A program made the position numbers and the translations under genes. Positions 13,640-26,240 of a stretch of 64,000 nucleotides of DNA are shown here, piece by piece; position 1 is the stretch's first letter; the number at the start of each line of letters is the position of its first letter. Origin of the DNA: Silurus meridionalis (taxonomy: Eukaryota > Chordata > Actinopteri > Siluriformes > Siluridae); the NCBI RefSeq assembly GCF_014805685.1, contig NC_060885.1, forward strand, positions 17,365,632 through 17,429,631, given 5' to 3'. The notes under the pieces are model-generated. The model was given only the letters and a program-made list of their open reading frames with translations. It did no database searches and was not told the origin of the DNA.

Positions 13640-16600
13640 TCAAACTGAAGTTCTGAAGTAATTAAATTGTGAAATGGACATTGCAATTTCTTAAGATGTT
13701 TGCTTAGCTCAACAGATAGTCCAGAAACTGTATCAAAGACACTGTGCACTTTATGAAAATTTATGTCACATATGAAAATGTATAATTGATTCCAGTTCTG
13801 CTTAAAAAAAAAAAAAACAATTTTAATAATGTGTATGTTTTGTTGAATAAGAAATTGTTGCTTTAAAATCGTCAATGAAACATAGCTACATCAGTTTTTT
13901 TTGGTCAGCTTTTACTAAGTCTGAAAGATACACAAGTTACACAAGTTTTTCTTATGTTTTTTTCCTCTTGGTCATAATAAGATCTATTTTACCATCTCAA
14001 ACTACTGGCATATGTGTACACGTGTCTTTAAACCTTAAACAAAGTCACATGACGGCATGTCACACAGTATTTGCAATTTGGATGGTATTATACAGTAATA
14101 CCATTCATCTTCCCTTTACATTTTCTTTTATAAATGATTCTTATGTACACTTATATGCATGATGGTGAAAGACAAACAACTCCTAGAATCTCTTATCCAG
14201 CAGTGAGGTTAATCTGATTCTTTTTAAGAGTCTGAACTCTATCCCTGCTAGTTTTCAATCTCTCACCAGATTGGGTTCTTTCAGTTTTTTGTTCTTCTCA
14301 ATCTCCTTCTCCACTCAAAGTTTTCCATATGTCTGACAGTCAAGCTGATTAATGGGTATGTGGCTAAGCACAACTCAAGTTTTAGGGTGCTGCTCATGGC
14401 TATTCTGCTACATTAGCTGGAATGCTGAAGAGGAGAAACACTACAATACCTAAGAAATCACAATTTCATCAGAGCAGTTTCTGATCTCCTGGATTAACTA
14501 CTGATTGTGTATTAGTCCAAAAAGCCAAGAAAGCTATGTAAGTCTCATTTACACATGGCTCAGCTGAAGTTATTTGCAGTCGGTGTACATGACTTTCAGC
14601 AGAGACCTCCTTTTCACCTGTGGACTGGTTCTTCTGGGCAATTTACAGTCTAAAAGTGCAATGTTTAACATTGTATACAATAGCAGCTGGAACTCAATCT
14701 TGACCTGACTCAGCTTGTCAGCTTGCATGAACCACAGGCAGCCCCTGAGCAAGCCATGACAGTTACCCTTGTGAGTCAAATAGGACTGGGGGCCAAATGG
14801 AGCTGGTCATGAAAGAATGCACTGTGACACAATAAAAGGACTTTAATGACAGATTTAAAGGAGCTTTATGGTCCATCAGCTATACTATATGCCTGGGCGC
14901 TATGGCCTACGCCACATGCCTGCTGAATCACTAATGACATTTGGGTGGGATCCTTTGATACTGTATCACGTCTGTTGCACACAGGCAATCTGTTAGCTAT
15001 TTTGCTGTCTGCAATGAAACACTTGCCTTTGTCTGCACCTTAATCTATCTGTGGCAGCTCTCTGCCAATCTGGTTTATGTATGGAGCCAAGGTTAGCATT
15101 GTCCAAGTTGATGGACATGTGTAAATCAACCCTGCAATATAAACCCTGGACAAAAAAGTCCAGGTTTCATACTTTAGAATCCACTGAACTCTGGCAAGAG
15201 AAAAATATTCAGAACCCTAACTGAGAGCATAAAAGCTTTTGGAGGTTCTAGTTAGCCGGAATGCCAGTGCTTTATTCATGTTTATGTTCTTTGTCATCAA
15301 ACCTTGATAGAAATAAAGAGATCAGACATGATATATGACTTCAGAAACATGCTGACAGGAAACATATCTCACTGCTTGCTGGGTTAAAGACCCCATTCTC
15401 ACATCAAAGAGTGTGATGGAGCTACCTACTGTAATCTGACTTAAAGACCATATGTTCTGTATTGGAATGTTTTTCTAAATGGGCCACATCCAAGAGTGTT
15501 TACATTAACAACAGGATAATGCATGGGCTGCTGTAAGCTATCAGTAGCCTTAATAGTGGTTATTCATTTATTTAGTTTTTGTAAGCAAATATTGGTTACT
15601 TAAATAGTTCTCCAGAGAACTAAGAGAGTAGCTGTATGAAATGAAATTGGAAGCTGACTAAATATAAGGCAAGTTTGTTTGGATTGCTATAGTGTGTTAT
15701 GAAGGAAGGTTATCATCTCACCATTAACAGCAGGAGGTCAGGATTAATGTATATTTATCTTGTTCCTTAGCCACTGGAAGCTCAATGGATGTTATTAATA
15801 ACCAAAATTTTTTTTAATGGGACGGGAGCTACTCATCATGCTGCTTCAGAAAGCTAATCATGGTGTATTACCATTTTTTTGAGTAGTAACTCCTTATTAA
15901 GTAGTGTTTCAGGAAAACTAAACCCAACTATAAAGCAAATTGGGTGATTTTGTAATAGGTATTGAATGGTGCCCTTTATAACTTAACACAGAGTCTCAAA
16001 CCTATGCCCTGCAAATCAATTTAACCTAGCTTTTAAAAAGGTTGTGTCTTCTGCCTACATTCAATTGTTGGGTATACATAAGAGTTAAACAAAAATAGAT
16101 ATTCATTTGAGGGTAATTTGTGAGTAGTGTATTCACTCTCAAAGTCAAATGTAATTTTTTGTTTCTTTTACAAGATGTGGTCTTGACATGATACTAAGAA
16201 AACATGGATTCCGTTTGATTCAGTCATAAAATAAATCACACTGGAGCTTTATATCACTCTTAAACATTTTTAAATAAAACAAATCACATGAGCGATTAGT
16301 TGTCCTATAGCTAAAAGATCCATCTGTTCTTTTGTCAGATGGATCTTTTTATCACAGATCTAGAAATTGGGAGGAAGTTTATCTGCTTTTCATGGTACTC
16401 AGAAACATTGCGGCGGCAGTTTGATGTATAGCCCTGACGAGTGCTCCTGACCTTTGGCTCTGGGCGACTGAGTTTCTAAAAACACTAGCGTTCAGGGATT
16501 TCACACACTTAGCAAGCTGTTCTGACCAGGGGCTTGTTTTCCTAAGCGGGAGATTTTCTTGAAAGAGCTTTATGCTGTTTTGGAGGTGTGAAAGATAATA

Positions 16601-17290
16601 AAAGCTAGCTTAAATGCAGCTTATTGGGACTTCCACATTTCAACTGAGTTATATATTTGGACTACCTAATTTTCTGTCTAAACAGTAATGCTTAATCAGA
16701 TACAGCTCAATCAATAACAGTAATACCAAAGATTTAGGTGATGGAGGTCAGCCTGGAGGCAACATGGTAAAGACCAGCAGAGCAGCACTAATGAATCTTT
16801 GTTTTAAAAGCAGCATTAAGAAGGTCACTGCAGGTTAGGATAAACATATATGATTGGCAAGTAAAATTTTTACAGGTACGTGTTCTTTTATCCAGAAAAA
16901 TGCAAAAATGTTTTTCGCATTCATGTTGGTTTTGGATCATTGTATAGGTTACTGTCAAAATGACTTATGGATAAAGAGAGCAAACAGCAACAAGTACAGC
17001 CATTTATTCTCACAAAGAGTCCATTCTGTTTTCCATGTAAACAATGATCAATTTATTTGGGGAAATGTATCTTGTATATTGTTTTCTTTGGCAGATTTTA
17101 CTCCTTTGGGGTTGGATGAGAATATGATATATTTGGATGGTCAGTTTTTGACATGGCCTTTACCAGCTTTCAGATAGAAGACAATGTTTTTTCTTCTCTT
17201 TAAAAATGTCTCAGGCTAATAACCTTCCAGATGATAACATTTAAGGATGCTATTATTTATAGCCGTAGACTCTGAAGTTCAAATACAAGT
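13640..17290. other. Intergenic, no gene recognised
   Basis: AT-rich sequence. The longest frame (16854-17177, 107 codons) has no recognisable family and no splice context. A perfect 14-bp stem hairpin lies at 16313-16349 (listed separately). Confidence 0.5.
16313..16349. repeat. Perfect short inverted repeat (14-bp stem, 9-nt loop)
   Basis: aaaagatccatctg at 16313-16326 is exactly complementary to cagatggatctttt at 16336-16349. It could be a MITE remnant or chance. No function can be assigned. Confidence 0.7.
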
Positions 17291-17293
17291 GTA

Positions 17294-17905
17294 CACTTGT
17301 CGGCCACTTTATTAAAAACACATGTACCCCTTGCTCAGCCACTCAATTATCCAATCACCCAGATTTCATCAAACAAATGTCTCCAGAGTTACACAGAATG
17401 GTGTTAAAAACAAAAAACATCCAGTGAGTGGCAGCTCTGTGGGCCAAAATGGCTTGTTGAAAAGAAAGGTCAGAGAAGTGCCCAACATGTCAAAACTTGA
17501 GGGGGATGGTCAATAACAACAGAAGAGCACGTCTGATTTCACTCCTGTTATCCAGGGCAAGAAATGTAAGTCTACAATGAGCACAAACATAAACTGGGCA
17601 GATGAAGAGCGTGAGAGAAAAACATTTTTTAGTCTTATTTCTTTCATCATTTTGTATTACTTCTAGAGACTATTGTGCAATCAGCAGTTTTTGAAATGCT
17701 CAAATCAGCCCATCTGTTACCAACATCTATGCCTCTATGGTCAAAATAAATTTATCACATTTTTCCAATTTCTTATTCTTGAACATTAAATGAAGCTCTT
17801 ATCTGCATGATTATAAACATTGCACCATTGTCATTAAACTGGCTGATTCACACAATCATGCAAATGAACTGTTCAAAAGTTTCTTTTAAAGTGGCTGGTG
17901 AGTAA
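17294..17905. mobile_element. DNA-transposon fossil with 'cggccactttatta' termini
   Basis: The left end cggccactttatta (from 17301) is inverted at the right as 'aaagtggctggtgagt' (about 17888-17903). This terminal pair is common in fish genomes as a non-autonomous DNA element. The interior is degraded, with no intact transposase. The superfamily is not assigned. A second, 5'-truncated copy lies at 12780-13100. Confidence 0.65.
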
Positions 17906-17911
17906 ATGCAC

Positions 17912-18330
17912 ACTATATGGACAAAAGTTTGTGGAAACCTGACAATGATTTGTATGAACATCCCCTTCCACATTTATATAATATAATAATAACCTCCATT
18001 CTTCTGAGAAGATGTACAAAAACATTAAGAAATGTATAGTTGTGTAGGTTTGTGCTCATTCAGTTGGTACCCCACTAATGTATCATGAGAATTGCAATTC
18101 ATCTCAAAGGTGTTCAATAGGGTTGATGTCAGAGCTATATAGCAGGGCATCCAATATTTTCTACTACAACCCATGTAAAGCAGATCTTCACTTGTGTGCA
18201 GGGACATTGTCATCCTGGAACAGGATTTGGTTTTCTATAAGACCAACTTTGGGGTAACAGTTAGGGGAAAGATCATATGGCTGGAAACGTCAGATGTCCC
18301 AATACTTATGATGACCCAATACGTCAAGTG
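17912..18330 (-). mobile_element. Internally deleted Tc1-superfamily fossil
   Basis: It begins cactatatggacaaaag, a known fish Tc1-like terminus, and ends near 'gtcccaatactta' (18297-18310), the decayed inverted partner. The text around 18098-18140 (caaaggtgttcaatagggtt) matches the antisense interior of that family. It abuts the element ending at 17905. Confidence 0.6.
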
Positions 18331-18339
18331 TATGTATTC

Positions 18340-19504
<1,165 letters not shown>

Positions 19505-19737
19505 CTAGATGTGGCAGTTATCTGGAGCCTTCATGTTTGAGTCATGAGTCAGTGGGAAACTTTCAGAGACTCTCAGATACTCTGAGAGTTTTGCAACTCT
19601 TAGAGTCAGTATTTTTAATAACCCAGCCATTATGGATGCAAAAGCCAGTGCACTCTTAGTGCCGGTCCCAAGCCCGGGTAAATGGGGAGGGTTGCGTTAG
19701 GAAGGGCATTCAGCGTAAAATATGTTCCAAATCAAAT

Positions 19738-21135
19738 ATGCGGATCACAAATGAGAATTTCATACCGGATCGGTCGAGGCCCGGGTTAACAACGACCGCC
19801 ACAGGTATCGTTAGCCGACAGGGTACCGGTGGAAATTGGGCTACTGTTGGCCGAAGGAGGAGGAGGAGAGGAGGAAGACGTCTACAGAGACGGCAGGGAA
19901 AGGAGCAGTGCAGGAGAGTGGAGGTTTGGGTTGGTACTTTAAATGTTGGTACTATGACGGGTAAAGGGAGAGAGGTAGCTGATATGATGGAGAGGAGAAA
20001 GGTAGATATGCTGTGTGTTCAGGAGACCAAGTGGAAAGGGAGTAAGGCCAGGAACATTGGAGGTGGATTTAAAAAGAATGGTGGTGTGGATGGAAAGAGA
20101 AATGGTGTAGGGGTGATTCTGAAGGAAGAGTACAGTAAGAGTGTAGTGGAGGTGAAGAGAGTTTCTGATAGGGTGATGATCGTGAAGGTGGAAGTTGAAG
20201 GGATGATGATAAATGTCATCAGTGCCTATGCTCCACAAGTTGGCTGTGAGATGGAGGAGAAGGAAAGATTCTGGAGTGAATTAGATGAAGTGGTAGATGG
20301 TGTACCTAGGAAAGAACGATTGGTGATTGGGGCAGACTTTAATGGGCATGTAGGTGAAGGGAACAGAGGTGATGAGGAGGTGATGGGTAGGTATGGTTTT
20401 AAGGAGAGGAATGTGGAAGGGCAGATGGTGGTAGATTTTGCTAAAAGGATGGAAATGGCAGTGGTGAACACTTATTTTAAGAAGAAGGAGGATCATAGGG
20501 TGACGTATAAGAGTGGAGGAAGGTGCACACAGGTGGACTATGTGCTATGCAGGAGATGCAACCTGAAGGAGATTGGAGACTGTAAGGTGTTGGCAGGGGA
20601 CAGTGTAGCTAGACAGCATCGGATGGTGGTCTGTGGGATGGTTTTGGAGGCGAAGAAGAAGAGGAGGAGAGTGAGGACTGAAAGAAGAATAAGATGGTGG
20701 AAACTGAAGGAGGAAGAGTGTAGTGTGAGGTTCAGGGAAGAGGTCAGACAGAGGCTCAGTGGTGTTAAGGAGGTGTTGGATGATTGGGCAACTACTGCTG
20801 GAGTGATGAGGGAGGCAGCTAGAAAAGTACTTGGTGTGACATCTGGAAATAGAAAGCAAGACAAGGAGACGTGGTGGTGGAATGAGGAAGTGCAGGAGAG
20901 CATAAGGAGAAAGAGGTTGGCAAAACAGAAGTGGGATAGACAGAGTGATGAGAAAAGTAGGCAGGAGTACAAGGAGATGCGGCAGCAGGTTAAGAGGATG
21001 TGGCGAAAGCCAAGGAAAAGGCATATGAGGAGCTGTATGAGAGGTTGGACACTAAGGAAGGAGAAAAGGATTTATACCGATTGGCCAGGCAGAGGGACCG
21101 AGCTGGGAAGGATGTACTGCAAGTTAGAGCAGTAA
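19738..21135 (+). pseudogene. RTE endonuclease domain (N-terminal part of the LINE polyprotein)
   Basis: 465 codons. After a short basic leader (RRRRRRGGRR), motifs of the APE-like endonuclease appear in order: VGTLNVGTMTGKG, VDMLCVQETKW (the catalytic Glu), INVISAYAPQVG, VIGADFNGHVGEG (the Asp-Asn pair), then a RQHRMVV motif in place of the usual SDH-type end. This domain nicks target DNA for target-primed reverse transcription. It is intact over its whole length, but the frame is lost before the reverse transcriptase, so it would yield only a truncated protein. Confidence 0.85.
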
Positions 21136-21212
21136 AGGATGGAGAGGAAATGTGTTGACTAGTGAGGAGAGTGTGTTGAGAAGGTGGAGGGAGTATTTTG
21201 AGCAGCTGATGA

Positions 21213-22716
21213 ATGAGGAAAATCAGAGAGAGAAGGTTGGATGATGTGGAGTTGGTGAAGCAGGATGTAGATAGGATTAGTAAGGAGGAAGTGAGAGCAG
21301 CGATTAAGAGGATGAAGAGTGGAAAGTCGGTTGGACCAGATGACATACCGTGGAGCGTGGAGATGTTTAGGAGAGATGGCAGTGGAGTTTTTGACCAGAT
21401 TGTTTAACAGGATTTTGGAAGGTGAGAAGATGCCTGAGGAATGGAGAAGAAGTGTGCTGGTACCGATCTTTAAGCATAAAGGAGATGTGCAGTCTTGCAG
21501 TAACTACAGGGGAATTAAATTGATCAGTCACACCATGAAGTTATGGGAAAGAGTAGTGGAAGCCAGGCTGAGAGAAGAGGTGACCATCTGTGAGCAACAG
21601 TATGGTTTCATGCCGAGGAAGAGCACCACAGATGCCTTATTTGCTTTGAGAATGTTGATGGAGAAGTATAGAGAAGGACAGAAGGAATTGCATTGTGTAT
21701 TTGTGGATTTAGAGAAGGCGTACGACAGGATGCCAAGAGAGAAGTTGTGGTATTGTATGAGGAAGTCAGGTGTGTCGGAGAAGTATGTGAGGGTGGTATG
21801 AGGACAGTGTGACGGCAGTGAAGTGTACAGTAGGTACGACAGACTGGTTCAGGGTGAAGGTTGGACTGCATCAAGGATCGGCCCTGAGCCCTTTCCTGTT
21901 TGCAGTGGTGATGGACAGGTTGACGGACGAGGTCAGACAGGAGTCTCCCTGGACTATGATGTTTGTGGATGATATTGTGATTTGTGGTGAGAGTAGGGAG
22001 CAGGTTGAGAAGAGCCTGGAGAGGTGGAGATATGCTGGAGAGAAGGGGAATGAAACTCAGTAGGAGTAAGACAGAGTACATGTGTGTGAATGAGAGGGAG
22101 GGCAGTGGAGTGGTGTCCTGTTGCAGGGAGAAGAGCTGGAGAAGGTGGAGGAGTTCAGGTACCTGGGGTCAACAGTGCAAAGTAATGGAGAGTGTGTTAG
22201 AGAAGTGAAGAAAAGAGTGCAGGCAGGGTGGAGTGGGTGGAGAAGAGTGACAGGAGTGATTTGTGATAGTAGGGTATCTGCAAAATGAAAGGGAAAGTTT
22301 ATAGGACTGTGGTGAGACCTGTGATGTTGTATGGATTAGAAACAGTGGCATTGAGTAAAAGACAGGAGGTGGAGCTGGAGGTAGCAGAGCTGAAGATGTT
22401 AAGGTTTTCGTTGGGAGTGACGAGGATGGATAAGATTAGAAATGAGTTTATTAGAGGGACAGCGCATGTAGGATGTTTTGGTGACAAGGTGAGGGAGGCG
22501 AGATTGAGATGGTTTGGACATGTGCAGAGGAGGGACATGAATTATATTGGTAGAAGAATGCTGAGGATGGAGCCACCAGGTAGGAGGAAAAGAGGTAGGC
22601 CAAGGAGGAGGTTCATGGATGTGGTGAGGGAAGACATGCAGGTAGTTGGTGTAAAAGAGGCAGATGTAGAGGACAGGGTGGTATGGAGACAGATGATCCG
22701 CTGTGGCGACCCCTAA
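21213..22716 (+). pseudogene. RTE reverse transcriptase region, broken by frameshifts and stops
   Basis: Reverse transcriptase pieces lie in successive frames: 21213-21407 (IKRMKSGKSVGPDDIPWSVE), 21319-21801 (SVLVPIFKHKGDVQSCSNYRG and FVDLEKAYDRMPREKLW, motif A Asp), 21809-22063 (VGLHQGSALSPFLFAVVMD and FVDDIVICGES, the catalytic FxDD box), then 21984-22208 and 22285-22716 (GHVQRRDMNYIGRRML, GRPRRRF, the usual C-terminal region). At least four frame changes separate them, so no active enzyme can be made. Confidence 0.85.
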
Positions 22717-22764
22717 TGGGAGCAGCCGAAAGAAGAAGAAGAAGAAGAGTCAGTATTTTTAATA

Positions 22765-23750
22765 GATATAGTAGATAATATGTCTTATTTATTAAGGCTC
22801 CATTAGAAACAGTATTAAAACCTATTCACTTTGATGAAATCAGATTGGCTGTATTTCTTTGACATCACACATCTGGACGAGTGCTGAAGAACCTGAAGTC
22901 TACAAGCTGAAGAAGGTGCTTCAGACAGATGGTAATGTTTTATTAGATAAAAACATATCTCCTGCATCAACATCAACTATATAGTTTATAGATATAATAG
23001 TTTATGTCTTTTTGAATAACTACACAGTAGTGATTAATTGTTGAGTTCTCTATTTCTTTTTTTAAGAAAAAAAACACACAAAAAAACAGTATAATTCACA
23101 TGTACATATATCTTACATATTTTTTTTTGCATAATTCTTTGTCCCTTTTATGCTTTAAGAAAAAGTCCTGTTATGTAAAAGAATCAAAACAAGTTTTTCA
23201 TAATCTATAGTGAAAGACTAAATCATTCTTTTAACTAACCTTTCGCCAAGATGTTTAACCTTTGGCTAAACATTTTGGACGAAAGTGCATTACACCCTGT
23301 TATATTTAACGAAACAAAAATTGTAGTTGAACCAAAAGAGCTTAGTTATAAGGAACTAGAAAGCATGTATCAGAGGTTCACGATCAAAATATACACATGG
23401 AAATGAATTAAAAATGAATAGGGGTGTATGCTGAAATACATGGATAATAATTTTCAGGGGGAATTAGAATAATGAAATCATTATTTGTGTATCCAGTATG
23501 CAACCACATCTACATGAGAAAATATGAAAAAGAAAAAGCCGCATCTGGAAACATTTAATGCAGAGAGCAGCATGATCACAGTGCACAAGTTAGAGGTGTG
23601 CATCAGGACTAAAAAAGGCTCAGCAGTGTAAGTTTTATACTTTCATATGAGTCTGACCAGGCGCAGCATGATGAAAAGCAGAAATTGGTTATGAAGCCTG
23701 TGGGATAAAAAACAAGCACATACACCATTCCTTTTTGCAAATTCACCTAC
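22765..23750. other. Intergenic, no gene recognised
   Basis: AT-rich sequence with no supported feature. Confidence 0.5.
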
Positions 23751-23751
23751 C

Positions 23752-24846
23752 GTGGACAAAATTTAGGTTCCTATACCTAAATTTATATTGTGTATACTTA
23801 TATGATATAAAATGTCTGCACACCCCAAGGTTTTATAAATATAAACACAGGAATAACAATGACATAAATATCAGACAAGTTGAATCTTTAATGTGATCTT
23901 TCAACACATAACAAATCCTGAGAAAAAGTAGTAATTAGTAATTGGGAATATAAAAATATTAAAACAAAAAAATACAACATCCTGATTGCACAAGTTGGCA
24001 CACCCTTTCCAAATTCAGAGTTAACCAGTCACATTTCAAATTAGGCCTGATTTAAACCAGGTAAAAGTGAGATGTATTCTGTAGTATTATTTAAATGTTT
24101 GCGGTTGCATTCTAATGTACTAAAGTTGCTAAAGAAACTGCGAGACTTAACTGTTAAATGGTACTAATTAGGAGAGGGATATAAATGAACACTGTCAAAA
24201 CTATCATCAATGAGAGGAGAAAATGTGGCAACACAGGGACATTGCAAAGATCAGGATGACCCTCCAAAGTTGATTAGAGTATGAGGAAAAAACTTAGCAG
24301 TGATGCTACCAAAAGGACCAAAAGCAACACTGAAGGAACTACAGGATTTTCCGGCAGGTACTGGTCACTCCTTGCGTGTGACTACAATCTCCTGTATTCA
24401 ACACAAGTCTGGGCTGTGTTGTAGGGTGGCAAGACGGAAGCTGTTTCTTACAAAGAGAATATTCAAGTCCATCTGAATTTGCCCCAAATCATGTGGAAAA
24501 TGTGTTATGGTCTAACAAGACAAAGGTTGAAAAGTTTGGCCATAATTCCAAAAGGTTTGTTTGGCTCCAAATATCAATATGTCAAAGTCCTGGCTTGGCT
24601 TGGCCCGAACAGAGCCCAGATCACAATCTCATTACAAACCTATTGAATGACCTAAAAAGTGTTGTACACAGGAGATCCCCTCAAAATTTAAAAAAACATG
24701 ATGTGATATAATTTCAAAATCTAGTTGTGTAAAGTTAATTGAGACTTATTCACAAAGAATTGAAATGCAAAGTGTGCTTCCACAAAGTATTAGTTGGAAG
24801 GGGTGTGCAGACTTATGCAATCAGAGTGCTGTAGGTTGTTTGTATT

Positions 24847-24881
<35 letters not shown>

Positions 24882-24951
24882 TATTTTTGTATTTATGCTA
24901 CTTAAACCTACAACTTTATACTGGTGTGTAGACCTTTTATGTCCACTGTAG
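23752..24951 (+). mobile_element. Tc1-like transposon fossil with degraded transposase
   Basis: The ends are inverted versions of each other: 'gtggacaaaa..taaaatgtctgcacacccc' on the left (23754-23825) and, reversed, 'ggtgtgtagaccttttatgtccac' on the right (about 24924-24947), with an extra insertion in the left end. The interior reads like a decayed Tc1 transposase: the WSNKTKVEKFGHNSKRFVW peptide (24502-24558) corresponds to the usual 'WSDETKIELFG' box, and a decayed SPDxNxI box follows in the same frame at about 24612. A (TTTA)n array sits at 24846-24880. Confidence 0.7.
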
Positions 24952-26186
24952 ACAAATTATATAAATTTTACACTCTTACATGGAGCACTCACAACACTGA
25001 ATTAGAAAGTATACAGGAAAATATTTGTAATGCAGTGATCACATGAATGTGGCATTTACATTTATGTTGCTAGCAATCAGGCTCAAATATTGACCTGGTG
25101 CCCGACAAAGCTTTTGCTATGATTTAAATATTTTTTTATTATTTCTATATATTGTATGCAACATAAATAATATTGATTGTGCCATTCACACATTTCCTTT
25201 TCCTACTGGTTATGTGTATATGCATTCATAAACCATTAACTGTTATACATAAATGAACAATTAAATTACATAGCGATCATATACCTAAAAATGATATAGT
25301 AGTAATAATATATGGTGACATGAAACTCAAAGTGAAGACTGATATTATTACCAAAAAGAGGAAACAGCACCAGTTAGAAAATCAGCCACACATTGTTTCT
25401 AGTGACCTTTCTTCACCTGACTGGCATCAGTGCCAGGTGCTGACTGATAACACCTTGGTCATTTCCCAGTAAAAACAGGAGATGCTATGAAACAGATCCA
25501 AGAACATACCATTCTACAGTGCCAAGCCAATCCTTCCCTTCCAGCAACCAAAAATAGACTATAGTTAATTCAAGTTTAAATATGCTTTGTCTTTACATGT
25601 TTTCAAAGCAGTTGTTTGTTAAATTTTTATACATTCCATCAAAACTGGAAACACTGCCAGGCAGTATGTAGGATATGTAATTATCTAGTAGAAATTACTG
25701 TCAAATTTGTTGAACTTGTCTTAAATGCTGCCCTAAACAATGTATTCTTATAATACAATATGGTCAGCAAGGGTTATCTTCTTGTTATGTCATGACAATG
25801 GATGTTACATAACCCCAATGTTGTTTGTTTGACTCCTGAGCAACTATTAATTATGTTTTCAGACATTTGGTTTATGTCAGTGCTTGCTTCACTCATGCAT
25901 TTTTTTATGAATCTTTAGTGCAGTAAACCTTCTGGATTTTTTTTTTTATTATTTATGTATTTAATTATTATTGAATGTAGATTATTATTTACTTAATTTT
26001 TTTGGGAACACACCAGCATCCCAACTTCTTATTGCACAACTGTCTTTCTAGCTTCTGGACTATAAACAAGAACATTGCATTTTTGCCTGAGGCTATTACA
26101 CAGGTTATAACAAAACAATTAATGATGTGTTTGCTCAAACCACAAAAATTGTGTGGCTTCAGTGTACCAAATCATCTTGAAGAATG

Positions 26187-26189
<3 letters not shown>

Positions 26190-26239
<50 letters not shown>
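26190..26239. repeat. (CA)n microsatellite
   Basis: About 25 CA units. Confidence 0.95.

Positions 26240-26240
<1 letters not shown>

Larger units (their letters stand above)
19621..22745 (+). mobile_element. RTE-clade non-LTR retrotransposon, nearly full length, frameshifted
   Basis: The boundaries are set by a 19-bp target-site duplication, agagtcagtatttttaata, at 19602-19620 and 22746-22764. The element is about 3.1 kb, as expected for RTE. It begins with a short GC-rich leader, then an open frame from 19738 with an apurinic-type endonuclease domain, then reverse transcriptase segments. It ends in 'ctgtggcgacccctaatggg' followed by a (GAA)n tail. Short simple-repeat tails instead of poly(A) are typical of RTE. 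The reading frame changes several times after 21135, so the copy is dead. The preserved target-site duplication suggests a fairly recent insertion. Confidence 0.9.

Noticed and set aside
16854..17177. 107-codon frame in the cxcl12-ercc6 interval
   Set aside because: No family resemblance, domain or splice evidence. It is within the length expected by chance in this much AT-rich DNA.
19939..22538. Minus-strand open frames opposite the RTE element
   Set aside because: They are shadows of the sense endonuclease/reverse transcriptase frame. Only the + strand shows endonuclease and RT motifs.
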